64,000 nucleotides of DNA from Homalodisca vitripennis. Taxonomy: Eukaryota; Arthropoda; Insecta; Hemiptera; Cicadellidae. Of the stretch, positions 10,956-23,731 are shown one piece after another. The DNA is taken from positions 59,353 through 123,352 of the forward strand of contig NW_025776831.1 in assembly GCF_021130785.1 (NCBI RefSeq), in the 5' to 3' direction. A program made the translations under genes and the position numbers. How positions within the stretch are numbered: position 1 is the first letter of the stretch; each line of letters starts with the position of its first letter. The notes beneath the pieces are model-generated. The model worked only from the letters and a program-made list of their open reading frames with translations, made no database searches and was not told the DNA's origin.

Positions 10956-13900
10956 CTGAGATTAACAAGACATAGATAAGATAAACAAACATTATTTAAA
11001 TTATAGGAATATTTAATAATATTTATTGTGATAGTATTTGTTTAATTGAAAGTGTGTTACCCTAACACGTATACCATTGACTAATAGTCCAAATTTAAGC
11101 AATACGCTTATAAACATATAACGTAATTTACTCTAGTTTGTTAAGAGTGTTGACACATCACAAGTTTACTGTCACAAAATAAAAGACGTGCTGTAGTACA
11201 CAATAATATGTCTCCTACAGAGAACAAAATACTACACGACTAGTATATAGTTTAGCAGGAAAGTGAATTGAAATTTAAATTTTTCATCTTTATACACTAC
11301 ATGACTATATTTTGTATGCAGCCGTACAAAGAATGGCATGAGTACATACATAAAGATGACTAACTTTCTTTTATTATTATATAAATTTATTCGATATAAT
11401 TTTTTAAAATATAATGTTGGTTTCCTTTGACCTTTTTACGATTCTGAGTCGCAATCCATGCTAGTACTTCTATATTATTTACTATTCTTAAATATATTTT
11501 TTATTATTTTGACTGAGGTTTGTAAATTATATCGTTCTTGCGGCCGGAAACATTATATTCTTTCTGTTAGTTTTCAAAAAGATTCGAAAACTACTGACCA
11601 ATAGACCTGAGGTTTTTTGAACCCATAGACATGAACCTTCGTTTATATACAGGCAACACTGAGGTCGATGACCGGGCATGTTCCTCCATAGAATTTACCT
11701 GGGTGTTAGAAAATATTGTATATTGGTTATGTACAAGCTTATGTGTAATTTACTCCAACAAATAAAATACAATACAGAGTAGAACACTGATCTTAAAATT
11801 TAGGTACGAGGTCTTTATATCAGCACACTCTTGCATTGCAATTAGGTACACCGCAACTTTGGTTATTTAAGCACCGCACTTTACCTGACTAGTGTAAAAG
11901 AATTTACACCATTATTTGTAAAATACTATTATAACATTTTACTCGTCATAGCTTACGTTTTCTCATATAATTAGTATGATTTCTTTCATTAGGTAAAATG
12001 CAACTATAATTTAATAGATAATATAAAACAACACTTTATATATTTTTCATAACACATTACGATAATAAAATCAGTAATTAATTTTATCACCATTGATTTA
12101 TATCAAAGTAGGAAAATGTTTTTAAAATATCTTATTTAGGTGGAATATGTTCTTTAACTCAGTAACCAAAACAAACAATATTACTTGCTATACTAAACAT
12201 ATCGTAATATTCAAGAATAAAAAAAAAACCTATAATAAATACAGGATGTATCAAAATGTTGGGCAGGTTATGAATTTTCAGATTCTGTACGAAATTCTAA
12301 ACAAAAAAGGAGGAATAAAGTTTTTTATCTAATTTTAACTTTGTTTAGCAAGTATAGACCACTGGTTTTTATATTAAAACAATTTAACCTTTGTTGTTAT
12401 CATTACGATTGTTACACAACTCAGTAAACGGGTCCATGACAAGAGGGATAATATGACATAAAATGTGTTAAAGCATAGTTGTATTATTTTGAAAATGGCT
12501 GCCCTTTATTTATTTTTTATGAAATATCTAATAAATTACTGTTTTTATCAAAACACTATAAGATAAAACAAAGTTTTGAAACAACGCTATATATTAAAAA
12601 AGGATACCTTATTCTAAAAAAAGTTTGATATGAAATAAATATTTTATGGAAATTTTCGTATTACACATGCAAAAAACATAGCCCACATAATTTTACGGGA
12701 TATGAATTGCTGTTACACACAAATCAGTTGTTATTTAAATTTAGTTGCAATTATTTTTGCTTGTAAGATTAGTTTGATATTGATAGTGTAGTGGGATCTG
12801 TGTAGCATTTCAATTACAGTAAAAGCTGATATAAAAATAGCTGTTGAAATACTGTCAAATTCTGGGGGTCTAATTAGATATTTTATAAAAAACTACAAAT
12901 AATGGCCATTTTGATAATATTGTAAAATTAATGTAAAATTATTTTCTATCATATAATAGCTTCTGAGATGGATATATTTACCAAAATTTGGAAAAGCTTT
13001 CATAAAGACAACTATAAAGATAAATTTTGTTTTAAAAAATTATAAAACGGAATATAGCTGTTAAACGAAGGATATTGCAAACAATATTCTTTATTTTTAG
13101 CTTAGAATTACACATAGTATCTTAAAATTCATATCCAGGCAACTTTTATGTTACACCCTGCATATAATAAATGTTATATTTCATGGACTCGTAAGGAAAG
13201 TGAAATTCCTCTTACATTGGATGGTTAAATGTATACAAAATTAAGAGGTAAGGGAGTCTAAAGAGAGTATTTATGTATCTGATAGTTTGAGACTGCTTGC
13301 CGGCTCAGTACAGGCTGAGTCATTACTTACTTCCATTCACTAGGATTATAAACATACCAGTTGCTAATGCTTGTATAAGTTGACTACTTATTTGTCCTCC
13401 CCCTCCCGCACTATCATCATTCCACCTATTATTGAGTTCCAACACTAAGTATAAAATTATTGGCATTTTTTTAGCAATGGATCAACGAATATAACCTTAT
13501 CTCTAATATATTTTTATTACAAACAAATTAATAAAAAAGAATTTTATTTTATTATTTATAGAGCATATTATGTATTTACATAATATACGATAAATTCACA
13601 CATTTTGAAAATTATAAACACATACTCAAATCTCTGTCATTTCATGGAACCCATTAATGTTAAAAACTTATATTGTTAGTAAATTCTTTAGGGAACTTCG
13701 ACGTACACATAAATTTAAAACATTTTACTTTATTTTTAAAAACAAAAACACATATATTTTTATTCTGAAGAGACAATGCTTGATTGTACAACTGCAGTTT
13801 GAACGTTTTCTGCTACATTATTAACGTATTATTTTTATTTTATTACTAAAGCTATTCTAGATCTACGTTATGATTTTCTATACATTTTTTATAAATGCAA

Positions 13901-13980
13901 TAAATGTAAACTATCAATAATTTAATTTATAAAAATAAATAATGTAACTCATGATAGTTGGAAGCATGTGTAGATATTCA
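10956..13980. other. AT-rich noncoding interval
   Basis: Three kilobases with no supported gene or RNA and no transposon ends recognised. The longest ORF (12147-12332) has low-complexity AT-driven composition. Confidence 0.55.
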
Positions 13981-14142
13981 AATAGGGGAAACATGGGTTT
14001 TTATCGCCAATATCGGGGTGAATTCCCCATGACTTTAGAACTACCCAATAAGAGCGCGCATTCCGAGCCGCCTTAAATAGCTGTGTATTTTACTGAAGAC
14101 AGCTCCCGAGCAATAAGCACGTACTCCTATAGTCGAAACTCG
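13981..14142 (+). repeat. Dispersed repeat Z, copy 1
   Basis: Contains GAACTACCCAATAAGAGCGC and GCAATAAGCACGTACTCC; an inverted copy lies at 59901-60045. Similarity is high (about 85% by eye over 140 bp) against dissimilar flanks, so this is an interspersed repeat of unknown class. Confidence 0.7.
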
Positions 14143-14589
14143 TATTTTATATTTCCTGTTTCTTTTCGTTTGTAAAACTGAACGTGGAAAAATTATTTTC
14201 ATGATTGATTTATCCTTGGCATCTATTTTTTATTGTTATGCACATTTTGTTCACTTTATGTGACATTTTCATAAGCTACTTATAATAATAAGCTCTGGAG
14301 ATTAGGTTTCATTACCTATACTACTCACACGGCCTTTTGAATAATTTGCAGTTTAACATAATTTTTAACCCACAGAGATTCCCTGGTCAAATTTGGGAAG
14401 TAATATTGTTAACATGTTACGGTTTTTCACCAAGAAATAATATAGTTCTAAGACCAGACCGGCAACATCGTATGCGGTCTTAATCAGCCAATTTAAAGTA
14501 TTAAATTATCAGTAATATATTTTATTTTTATTCAGCATAACATCTAATTGTAGTAACGAGTAATGAATATATGCAGTCAGACTTATTAG
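14143..14589. other. AT-rich noncoding interval
   Basis: Nothing recognisable. Confidence 0.5.
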
Positions 14590-15060
14590 GTTAAGCAGTG
14601 CAGGTGGAGAAGATATATAGTTTAATTCAGCACATGAATTGTAAGTCCAAGTCTGTCAGCAGTAAGCCTGGTAACTTTCCATACCCAGAGCAGCTGCGCA
14701 GTTACTGGGTGGTAAACAGGCAGGAATTTGCTGAGGTAGCGTCTGGAACAACGCTGCTCCCTGGAGTTCGTTGTTCTGAGTCGCAGTCGAGCCGGGGTTT
14801 TGAACGCGTCGAGCTCGCGTAAAATCGCTCTCTCTCTCGCTCTCTCTCCCGTTCTAAATTTGTAATTGTTCAACTGATTCTAAATTATGCAATAAAATTC
14901 AAATTGTTTTCGCAATAAACTAAATTGTTTTATTTGGCCAACCGAGGAGAGAATTTTTATTAAAGCAACCTGGGCTAGTTTCCATCACCGTGTCCGAATT
15001 AGAACCCGAGAAATTTTAAAATTAAATTACGTGTAGTCGTCACGCCACAACCTCACAGTT
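14590..15060 (+). other. GC-richer block with pyrimidine tract, possible solo LTR
   Basis: An island of higher GC in AT-rich DNA. It contains a CT-rich tract (TCTCTCTCGCTCTCTCTC near 14829-14848), then two AATAAA-type signals (near 14891 and 14914), then a mixed-composition tail ending ...ACCTCACA. This order could fit the U3-R-U5 of a retrotransposon LTR or a 5' exon region of an unseen gene. No flanking gag/pol and no duplicated target site were found. The two ORFs crossing it on opposite strands carry no domains. Confidence 0.3.
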
Positions 15061-15950
15061 TTTTTATTGATATTCCATTGGATTAAATCACTAATGTTTT
15101 GGTATTGTAATATTCAGCCTTTCATTCACATTAATTTATAAACTTTGAATGAACAGTACTGCTATAGTTATCTGTAAATATAAGACAGAGAAGTAAATAA
15201 AGTGAAAAGATTGAATAATGCACTGTTATGAACTTCCCCACGTTCCCACTACAGGTACACTTATGATTTAGTACTTCCACACATAGGCTTTCTCTGTTCT
15301 GCAGAGTAATATACTGTAAAAAATAGATATAGAATGTTAGAACCTGTGCAAATGTTTTTTGTAATTTTTATACAACACATAGTTATAAACATTTTTAGAA
15401 TATGTTTTAAAATGAATTATTTTAAATATCGACATTTTGAAATATTTGAAAATCCTTCTAGATATTCTGTTTAAAACTTTTTTAAAGTATTATACTTCAA
15501 TATTGCGAGTGAGATTTTTCTTGAATCTGAGTAAACAAAAACTGGCACTAAAAAGAAAACTATTTTGTCTATTTAATACTATAAGCTAATTTTTTTTCAT
15601 TTGTTTAACTGATTATAACTCTCTACATTGTACCTAATTATGAAATGAATATATGTACTGTAAGGCTACTGGTCCGATTTAAATTGTTATTAATCCAAAA
15701 TATTCAGTTATCTGAAAGATTTTAAATAATTAGTACAAATTAGTACAAATTTTCACAGTATCTTGACATCTGGATAAAAATCTTGTTTCGAAAGCTTGCT
15801 ACAATTCTGAAAATATATTAAAATCAATACAAATGTCTGAACAAGTATCTATATTAATTGATTTGATTTAAAACACGAAACATATGAATAGAAAAAAAGA
15901 CTCTAAATTAATGAAAAAATAAATTTGAGATCAAACAGTAAGAGAAAATT
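15061..15950. other. AT-rich noncoding interval
   Basis: Nothing recognisable apart from a short direct repeat (TTAGTACAAA twice near 15730-15748). Confidence 0.5.
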
Positions 15951-16115
15951 TACGTTTATGAATCAATATTTAAATCCTCTAAAAGGTAGCCTATAACTTT
16001 GTGACGAGAGTTAAAGAAGCAAACATGCACTACCTCCGGACATGAATAACACATTTAACTTAGTTTCATCTTCACTCCATTGAGTTGCTCAGACATTGTA
16101 GACTGTTATACGTGT
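15951..16115 (+). repeat. Dispersed repeat W, copy 1
   Basis: Contains GCAAACATGCACTACCTCCG followed by GACATGAATAACACATTTAA. An inverted copy is at 43270-43450, with near identity over the central 60 bp and patchy similarity outside. Class unknown. Confidence 0.65.
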
Positions 16116-18248
16116 TAAACTTTTCTTTTTTCTCAGGTACATGGACATTTAGAGAGATTTAAGGATGTTTTTAATTTAATGAGGTTGCAAGCCACATATA
16201 TTTAGTGGATTATTTTGAATTTATAAAATTATAATTACCTCATTGACTATCTAATGTCTCTGAATGTAAACTTTACACATTTGTTTTTATATATTTCAAA
16301 TAACTTATTTATTAAATAATGTGGCGCTCAAAAAATTTCTTTAAGGATTATATGAATGTAAATAGTTACCAGAAGCTTATTAACGTGGAATTATAAGATA
16401 AATTATGGTTTTATATGTTTTTAAATTATGAAGAGCGTAGATATATGAAGGAAAGCTTGAATATGCTGTCAAACAAAAAATGTAATCTATAAGTAACGTT
16501 AATTATTGGAATGAAATACTGAAGTATATACTTTATATTGTTATAGCATTACAATTATAATTTTTTTCCCAGTTAAAAAAAAAAACTTTTCCGCCTACAT
16601 TTGAAAAGGGTTTTTTGAAGTGACGTCTGTTTTTTACAATAGCACGACGCTTTGAACCTGTTAACAATGATGAATTAATAATTTTGTTAAGCACTAACTA
16701 GTACTCCTGAGAGAAATGCTATACTACTTCAAGTTTTATCTGAGTAAAAACTTGCAGGTAAGAACAATTAGTCTAGTTCTGTCTGATCCTTAGGGCTGGT
16801 TACGTAACAGGCTACTGGTTTTGTGTAAATAATCTGGCCCTAGTATTTATTTATTCCTGCTTTGTTAACTCTTTACATTAAACTATTGTATATAAGTATT
16901 TGATAACAAGTTTAATATTCATGTGAAACTTTGAAAAAATGTAAATTATATATATGATTACACCTATTTGTCTTGTGTCAAAAGATGTAACCTCTGTTTT
17001 AATAACACTATTTTAGCCGTTCGGGAACACACACATGAGTATTTACGTGTTTGTATTCAAATATGTACGTATGTCAAGTAACAGGCTTCGCTAAAATTGC
17101 CTACAACATTTCAGATGTAAAGCTAATTTCATTCTCACAATTTCCTATACAAGAAATTGCAATACAAACAATTATAATTAAAAGAAATGTTCAACTCCCT
17201 CGGCGAACGATGGAACAGGTTTCAGCTATGATTCAAATTCACAATTGTCGAAATCATTCCTAAACATTTCAAAATTATGTTCAAAGCTAAAGTTTACGTC
17301 TGTAGATTAAATCTTTCACGAGATATATTTTCATATGATACAATCATATATTCTTCATTAATCAGGGTTTAATAGTAGTTATTAAATAATACTGTATAAG
17401 TTCAATGAAGTAGGAATAAAATATTACTTTACGTAATTATACTTTTTAGTAGGAAAGCTTACTTCCCCTAAAGCTGGAAGATGTATTGTGAATTTCGTAA
17501 GTCTAAAAGATTACAGAATTTAAATAATACCTTGATATTTTACACTTTAACTGTATTAAAAATATTTCTTATAGATAAACATAATTTACAATGTTTGCAC
17601 CGATATAAATTTTATTTGTCTGATAAACTGGTATTTCTCTAAACAAATTGGTATAATAACATAATATTAATTATATTAATATTATGTTATTAATTATATT
17701 AATTATTTAGATTATATATATTGAATGATTGAGACGTCTTTACAAAAATAAAATTATTATTCTGAGAAAGCACATGAATTGCAATTCCAAAACCAGAAAA
17801 ATCAACTTGAAGTCGTTTTAAATCATAACATTATACTAATTGTATTGCTTGTAATATTAAGTATATTGGATAAATTGTAATCTCATTATTAATACCTATG
17901 AAATACGTGTTAAGTTTTCTCCACATATTAGGCAAGGTGAAGTAAGATTTTTCCTGATATAATGATAATGTATAGTATTCTTATCTTTTTTATTCTTTTT
18001 CGCGTTAAAAGAATTGTGGTTTTGAGTATTACGGTTATTTACTCGGAGAAAACCGATGTCACAATGCAAGATGTCAGAATAATAAAGTTCTATAGACAAG
18101 AACAATCTTCTTGTTTTGTCGACTTGTCTTGCAGTTGCTTTCTTTAGATGGAAAAATGTTATGTTATTAAAATTGAAAGGGAAGTGAAAGGTGTTCACGT
18201 TTGATACAATTAGCTAGCGTTATTCATTTAATAAAAAGAAAAATTACG
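16116..18248. other. AT-rich noncoding interval with one palindrome
   Basis: No gene or RNA seen. At 17655-17691 there is a perfect AT-only hairpin with 16-bp arms (AATAACATAATATTAA and its complement) and a 5-base loop. Confidence 0.5.

Positions 18249-18317
<69 letters not shown>
18249..18317. repeat. (TA)n microsatellite, left flank of Polinton
   Basis: A pure dinucleotide run abutting the Polinton terminus. The last six bases, TATATA (18312-18317), match the six bases immediately after the right terminus (33981-33986), as expected of the 6-bp target duplication of Polintons. In a microsatellite that match could be chance. Confidence 0.85.
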
Positions 18318-18319
<2 letters not shown>

Positions 18320-18672
18320 TAGATATGAATGTAAGGGTTCTAGACCACTTTTGGGACAGACAGAAAATCAAGGGAAAATACTGTTTAAAGGACAATAAAC
18401 GAATCTGTAAAATCAAAACAGTAAGGCTGTTCTAGACCACTTTTGGGACAGTCAGAAAATCAATGTAAAATACTGTCCATTGAACAATAAAAAAATCTAA
18501 GAAATCTAACAGGAAACCACGAATGTAAAATACTGTCCATTGAACCATAAACAAATCTAAGAAATCTAACAGGAAACCACGAATGGAAAATAACCGAATC
18601 TATAGCTGTTTTACTGTTCATTGTAGGCTTCTACATTTATAAGCTGTTTTAATGAAAAAATCCAGAAATCTT
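18318..18672 (+). repeat. Polinton terminal inverted repeat, left
   Basis: 355 bp, inverted at 33627-33980. I find one difference, an extra A in an A run near 18415. Inside are imperfect tandem subunits: TTCTAGACCACTTTTGGGAC occurs twice (near 18338 and 18432), and TAAAATACTGTCCATTGAAC occurs twice (near 18468 and 18525), each followed by the same AATCTAAGAAATCTAACAGG block. Confidence 0.95.
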
Positions 18673-18680
18673 CGAAATCT

Positions 18681-18986
18681 TTATTCCACGAAGTTAATTG
18701 TAACACAGTCTTTATCTTTAATAGTCTTCTTTCCAGTAACAACCAAGTGTAATTTTTCATTTTTGTTCAATTCTTTAATCTTTTTTTCATCCAAAACAGT
18801 CAAAAATCTGTTTGGCAAGTGTACTTTACAATCTTCCAACTCGGCAATTATTGTAAACCCGAATTTATCTTTTATTTTCTCCAGATTCACAATTTTGTAT
18901 TTCTTATTTTCTTCTAATTCTATTAATCTCTTGTATTCTTTGAACTTTAAATCACCAACCTTATTCAACTCTTGTAACAGTGCCAT
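18681..18986 (-). CDS. Small Polinton protein, OB-fold-like candidate
   Basis: An intact 101-codon gene starting MALLQELNKV, just inside the left terminal repeat and divergent from the polymerase. The central block KYKIVNLEKIKDKFGFTIIAELE... followed by LPNRF and LHLVVTGKK has the alternating strand pattern of a small beta-barrel. Similar ~100-residue proteins are, as I recall, frequent in insect Polintons and near-relatives, but I know of no assigned function. Single-stranded DNA binding in replication is an inference from fold impression and position only. The start is set by the exact TTCTATGTAAATGG signal at the ATG. The intact frame contrasts with the broken polymerase nearby. Confidence 0.7.
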   Translation of the reverse strand: MALLQELNKVGDLKFKEYKRLIELEENKKYKIVNLEKIKDKFGFTIIAELEDCKVHLPNRFLTVLDEKKIKELNKNEKLHLVVTGKKTIKDKDCVTINFVE

Positions 18987-18997
18987 TTACATAGAAA
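18983..18997 (-). promoter_or_regulatory. Start-codon signal TTCTATNTAAATGG (N=G)
   Basis: Reads TTCTATGTAAATGG on the minus strand, its ATG being the start of the 101-residue gene. It is one of four exact matches in the element. Confidence 0.65.
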
Positions 18998-19068
18998 AAA
19001 ATTAATACTTCTACACTTTTAAGGTGAAAAATCAAAAACTATACTTCCAAAATACACAAAAAAACCGG

Positions 19069-19106
19069 GGTTTTGACCCTAAAAACGTGTTTTTAGGGTC
19101 AAAACC
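19069..19106. promoter_or_regulatory. Perfect hairpin in the divergent polymerase upstream region
   Basis: Inverted repeat with arms GGTTTTGACCCTAAAAAC (18 bp, perfect) around a 2-base centre. It lies between the divergent starts of the small gene (18986) and the polymerase (19590), in about 600 bp without coding potential. It could act as an origin, a bidirectional control site or a terminator; sequence alone does not choose between these. Confidence 0.6.
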
Positions 19107-19286
19107 ACAGCTCTTAAGGTGCATATATACTAGAGTTTTTTGAAAAATCCTGAAAATCTACTGAATTTCTCTAATTATTGCGAATTTTTAGCTTTAAAGT
19201 TGATAATGTGAACGATATTTCTCGAAAATTCTGTTGTAAATATATTAAAATCTTAATGAAAAATCTTGGAAAAGTTAAAGAAAAAA

Positions 19287-19342
19287 ATATTGAAAAAATA
19301 GTATTATAGAATTTAAATTACCTCCTACAAACCAATATAGTA
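19287..19342 (+). repeat. 56-bp direct repeat, copy 1, polymerase upstream region
   Basis: Begins ATATTGAAAAAATAGTATTA and ends CAAACCAATATAGTA. It recurs at 19501-19556 with one substitution. An inverted partial copy of the first part lies at about 19343-19378, between the two. Confidence 0.8.
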
Positions 19343-19500
19343 CTATTTTGTCCTATAATTATACTATTTTTTCAATAATTTTAAGTCTTAGTTTACAGAT
19401 TTTTCTATAATAAATAGAAGAATCTATCACTGTTTCACCAGAAATTGTGCTGATTTCTGTCAAATTCAAGTAAAAATCATTACTTTTTCAAATTCTAAAA

Positions 19501-19556
19501 ATATTGAAAAAATAGTATTATAGAATTTAAATTACCTCCTGCAAACCAATATAGTA
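19501..19556 (+). repeat. 56-bp direct repeat, copy 2
   Basis: Second copy of the repeat at 19287-19342, ending 33 bp before the polymerase ATG. Its position directly upstream of the start suggests a regulatory or replication role. Confidence 0.8.
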
Positions 19557-19589
19557 AAAATCGCTAGTTAAAATTTTTGCTCTTTAAAT

Positions 19590-22500
19590 ATGGAGCGGAA
19601 AAAGATAGAGTGCCCATACTGCAAAAAAGACATTTTCGAACATCACTTTACTCGACATTACAATTCGAAAAATCATCTAAAAAACAAAGAACTTTATGAG
19701 AAAGAACTAAATTATTTGAGGAATTGGGCTAAAGAAAATCAAATTGTCGATCATGAAAAGATGTACAATATAGAAAAATTGCGTGAACTAAAGAAAAATT
19801 TTAAGGAAATTAAAAAAGATCTCAATCTATTTAAAGATGAAAAAATTCAATCAATCGCTGAGAAATTGTCCATTGAAACAAACGATAAAACTAAGTCTGA
19901 AATGATCGAAGAAATTGACAAAACTCTTAATGAGAAACCCGAAAATATCATTGATGTAGAAGTTTTATCCTCTATCCATGGTCTTTTCAAGCAATACATT
20001 TTAACAAACTTGAACGATAATTCCATGTCAATTTACAAATATCTTTCTATTTTGCGCCCGGAAATTAAAAGTTTAATCGAAAAATTTCAAGAAAATGTTA
20101 AAAATAGTAAAGGATATCTCTCTTTGGAATGCGAATACGAAAGAACTTTAGTGAACGGTGAAACACAAACGTGTCCAATGTACTTTACTATAAAAGCAGA
20201 CGAGATCTTTGACATAAACGACTTTATTACTAAGCAATTTAATAAATTAACACATCGAGAACAGACAAATCATCCAAATCGAGGTTCTGGATGGACATTA
20301 AAACGCTGTAAACAACTGATTTTGAGCCTTAATAAACACGAATTTATGAACGCAGGATCATATATCGATTTACCAAAGAAAATCAAAGATAAGAAAGCTT
20401 GTATAAATATCAAAAATAAAGATGATTATTGCTTTATTTATTCTATCCGATGTGCTATTGAAAAACCAGAAACTCATGTAGACAGAGCAAAACAATATGA
20501 AAAATTTGTAAATGACGAGATATTTTCTGGGTTCGACTATCCTATGTCTTTAAAAGATATACAATTATTTGAAAAACGAAGCAGTAAAGCAAAGTATAAT
20601 TATCCGAAAATGTCTGTAAATGTCTATAGTTTTGATGAAAAAACTCAATATTGTTCCGTTGCAAATTTCAGAAATTTATGATGCCGAGTTAGAAATCGAT
20701 TTATTGTATGTTAAACAAGATGACAAATCTCATTATGTTTTGATAACAGATTTAAATAAGCTCGTTTTCTCTCAGTTATCTAAGTGTAAAAAATAAAAAA
20801 TTTCTATGCAGAAGATGTTTAAGCCATTTCTACAAATCTGGAGATTTAACAGACCATTTAGAAATTTGTAAAAATCACGAAGTTTGTAAGCCAATTATGC
20901 CGTTTCCAGGTCAAAACAACAACATTTATTAATTATCAAAAGAAATTTTCTCATCCTTACGTTATTTATATGGATTTTGAAAGCATATTAGAGAAGATTC
21001 CCACATGCAAAAACAATCCGCAAAAATCGATCACAACCAAGATTCAGAAGCACATTCCATATGGTTTTACTCTATACTTAGTGTCTAATGTGACCAATCG
21101 TATGTACAAGCCGATATGTTATCGAGCAAAAAATGAAGAAGATTTGCCAAATGTTCCTGCAAAATTGTTTGAAGAACTTAATAAATTATCGAAATACATA
21201 GCTAAAAAGTATAATTCTAAGAATAAAATACCTATGAAATTGACCGAAGAAGAAGAAATTGCATATCAAAATTCAAATCTTTGCCATATTTGTGAATGTG
21301 AGGGTTTTGATAATCAAACAAGAAAAAAAGTACGAGATCATTGTCATTTAACAGGTAAATTTAGAGGTTCAGCTCATTTATCTTGTAACTTGAATCTCAA
21401 ATTTCCTCAGAATATTCCCGTTTTCTGCCACAATATGTCATGTTACGACACTCATTTGTACATAAAAGAGTTGGCAAAACAGTATGGTAATGTTGATTTG
21501 ATCGCAAACACAGATGAGAAATATATAAATTATTCTGTAAATTCTGGATATGGATATGAGTTTGAAGATGATAAACCAAGAAAGTTCATCAAGTTTTCTT
21601 TCGTAGATACGTTCAGATTTATGGCATCGTCTATAGAAAAGTTAGCTAAAAACCTCAAAAAAGATGATTTCAAACATACAAATCATTTTATACAAGATGG
21701 TCTGAACGCAATTCTAGATAGACAACCAAATGACGAAGAAGAAATCTTTAAAATTCTATCTGGAAAAGGCATATTTCCTTACGAATTTATCGATAGTATT
21801 GAAAAACTTGATTACACAGAAGAATTGAGAATTCAAGATTTCTATTCACTTTTGACAGATGAGAGCATATCTGAGAAAGATTTTCAACACTACTTAAATG
21901 TATGGAACAAATTAAAAGTAAAAAAATCTAGGAAATTACTCCGATCTCTATAACATTCAAGATGTTCTATTGCTCGCTGATATCTTTGAAAATTTTAGGA
22001 ATATTTGTTTGAATTGCTATAAACTTGATCCAGCACACTATCTAACAGCTCCCAGTCTTGCATGGGATGCTATGTTAAAATTAACGAAAATTGAGCTTCA
22101 ACTGATACACGATTACGATATGTATTTAATGATTGAAAAAGGTATTCGTGGAGGCATTTCTCATTGTATTAAACGATATGTGAAAGCAAATAACAAATAT
22201 TTAAAAGATTTTGATAAGACAAAGCCCGAAAACTATTTGTTATACGTTGATGCTAATAACCTTTATGGGTATGGCCTAATGCAAAAACTGCCGTTTAGTG
22301 ATATCAAGTGGATGGATCCAAAAACTTACACAACTGCAGAATGGAAAGAAACAATTTTGGAACTCACTGGCGACGAAGATTATGGCTATATTCTCGAAGT
22401 TGATCTTGGATATCCAACGAATTTGCATGAACATCACAAAGATTTACCTCTTTGCTCCAGAACATTATAACAACAAACTTTGCACAACTCTACTGGATAA

Positions 22501-23487
22501 AACTGAATATGTTGTTCATTCGAGAAATTTGAAATTCTATCTAGAAAAAAGGTATGATTTTGAAACATGTGAATAGAGTTATTGCATTCGATCAGAAGCC
22601 TTTTATGAAAGATTACATTGATTTTAATACTAGTATGAGAACCAAAGCTACAAGCGACTTTTGAGAAAGATTTTTACAAGCTGATGAACAACTCTGTTTT
22701 TGGAAAATCTATGGAAAATGTGAGAAACAGATGTGATATTAGACTAGGAAATGAAGAATTTTCAATGAAACAAGCTAAGAAAACAAATTTCAAATGCTTT
22801 AACATCTTTGACGACAACTGTATAGCGAGTCACATGTACAAGCAGAAAGTTAAATTTAACAAGCCAATCTACATAGGTTTTTCAGTTCTTGACCTTTCAA
22901 AATTGTTAATGTACGAGTTTTATTACAACAAATTAAAGAAGTTTGATCCAGATTTGAATCTGTGTTACATGGATACAGACAGTTATTTCCTAGAATTGAA
23001 ACGAGATCCTTTTAAAATTATTAAAGAAAATATAGAGGACTTTGATACGAGCGATTATCCAAAAGATCATGAATGTTTCACTACTAAAAATAAGAAGGTA
23101 ATAGCGAAATTCAAAGACGAACTAAATAGCGAGATATTATAAGAATTTTGTGGTTTAAGATCAAAGATGTACTCGTACAAATATCTAGACAAAAATCCAG
23201 TTAGGTGTAAAGGAATTAAGAGAAGCGTTGTAAATAAAACAATAAATATCGAAAACTTGAAGAGATGTTTGTTCGAAGATAAAGAAGAATTTAGGGAGAT
23301 GACTGTAATAAAAAGCTATAAACATGAATTGTACACAGTTACCATAAACAAGCTGGCACTGAACGCTAAAGATGATAAGAGAATCGTTCTAGAAAATAAG
23401 ATCGATACAGTACCTTATGGCTATAAAAATGAAGCAAAATCTGATATATTAGATGAGTTAAATAAACTTGGAAACTTTGACATGTAA
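19590..23487 (+). CDS. PolB: Protein-primed DNA polymerase B (frameshifted)
   Basis: Replicates the element from its ends by protein priming. The N-terminus has a C2H2-like finger (CPYCKKDIFEHHFTRHYNSKNH) and a coiled-coil stretch. A second C2H2-like motif lies near 20810-20880. Exonuclease motif I (YMDFES) is at about 20967 and ExoII (CHNMSCYDTHL) near 21430. An endonuclease-VII-like zinc insert (CHIC...DHCHLTGKFRGSAH...C) sits at about 21282-21390. Polymerase motif A (YVDANNLYG) is near 22245, motif B (KLMNNSVFGK) near 22680, motif C (CYMDTDSYF) near 22965, followed by the KG-containing segment near 23200. Total span is about 1,300 codons, the usual Polinton size. Frame changes occur near 20655, 20797, 20930, 21922, 22450, 22555 and 22660, most in homopolymers, plus an in-frame TAA at 23140-23142. 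The catalytic residues I can see are all present. The start is the first ATG after the upstream repeat. Confidence 0.93.
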
Positions 23488-23731
23488 ATGGAAGATGATT
23501 TGATTCACTGCCACAAATGCAAGAAAAAAAACGAAAAATATAGATTCTAAAATCGTTCAAACTCAAAACGGGTTGTATAGAATTGCAGCAAAATGTTCAA
23601 AATGTAAGACAAATAAGAGTAAATTTATAAAGAATCCAAATGAAAAACAAGTAAAGAAAGAATCTAAGAATAAGGAAGAAATCGAGATTGAAGCTAGAGA
23701 AATTCATGCAACCAGTACGAAAGAAGTTTAA
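23488..23731 (+). CDS. Small zinc-ribbon protein (one frameshift)
   Basis: The ATG directly follows the polymerase stop (TAA-ATGG). The product has two CxxC pairs, CHKCKKK near its start and CSKCKTNKSKFI about 30 residues later, then a lysine/glutamate-rich tail. The same layout occurs in the 47-residue protein at 31010-31153 and matches small zinc-ribbon proteins of the DUF5679 type. One indel in an A run (near 23524-23531) splits it. Its last 26 bases overlap the integrase start. Nucleic-acid binding is a guess from the ribbon. Confidence 0.65.

Noticed and set aside
14829..14848. CT tract as a polypyrimidine splice signal of a host gene
   Set aside because: No flanking coding exon could be found on either strand.
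17655..17691. AT palindrome as a terminator or RNA gene
   Set aside because: Pure AT hairpins are expected by chance in this composition, and no neighbouring gene gives it a role.
18201..18416. ORFs with Ile-Tyr runs
   Set aside because: Translations of the TA microsatellite.
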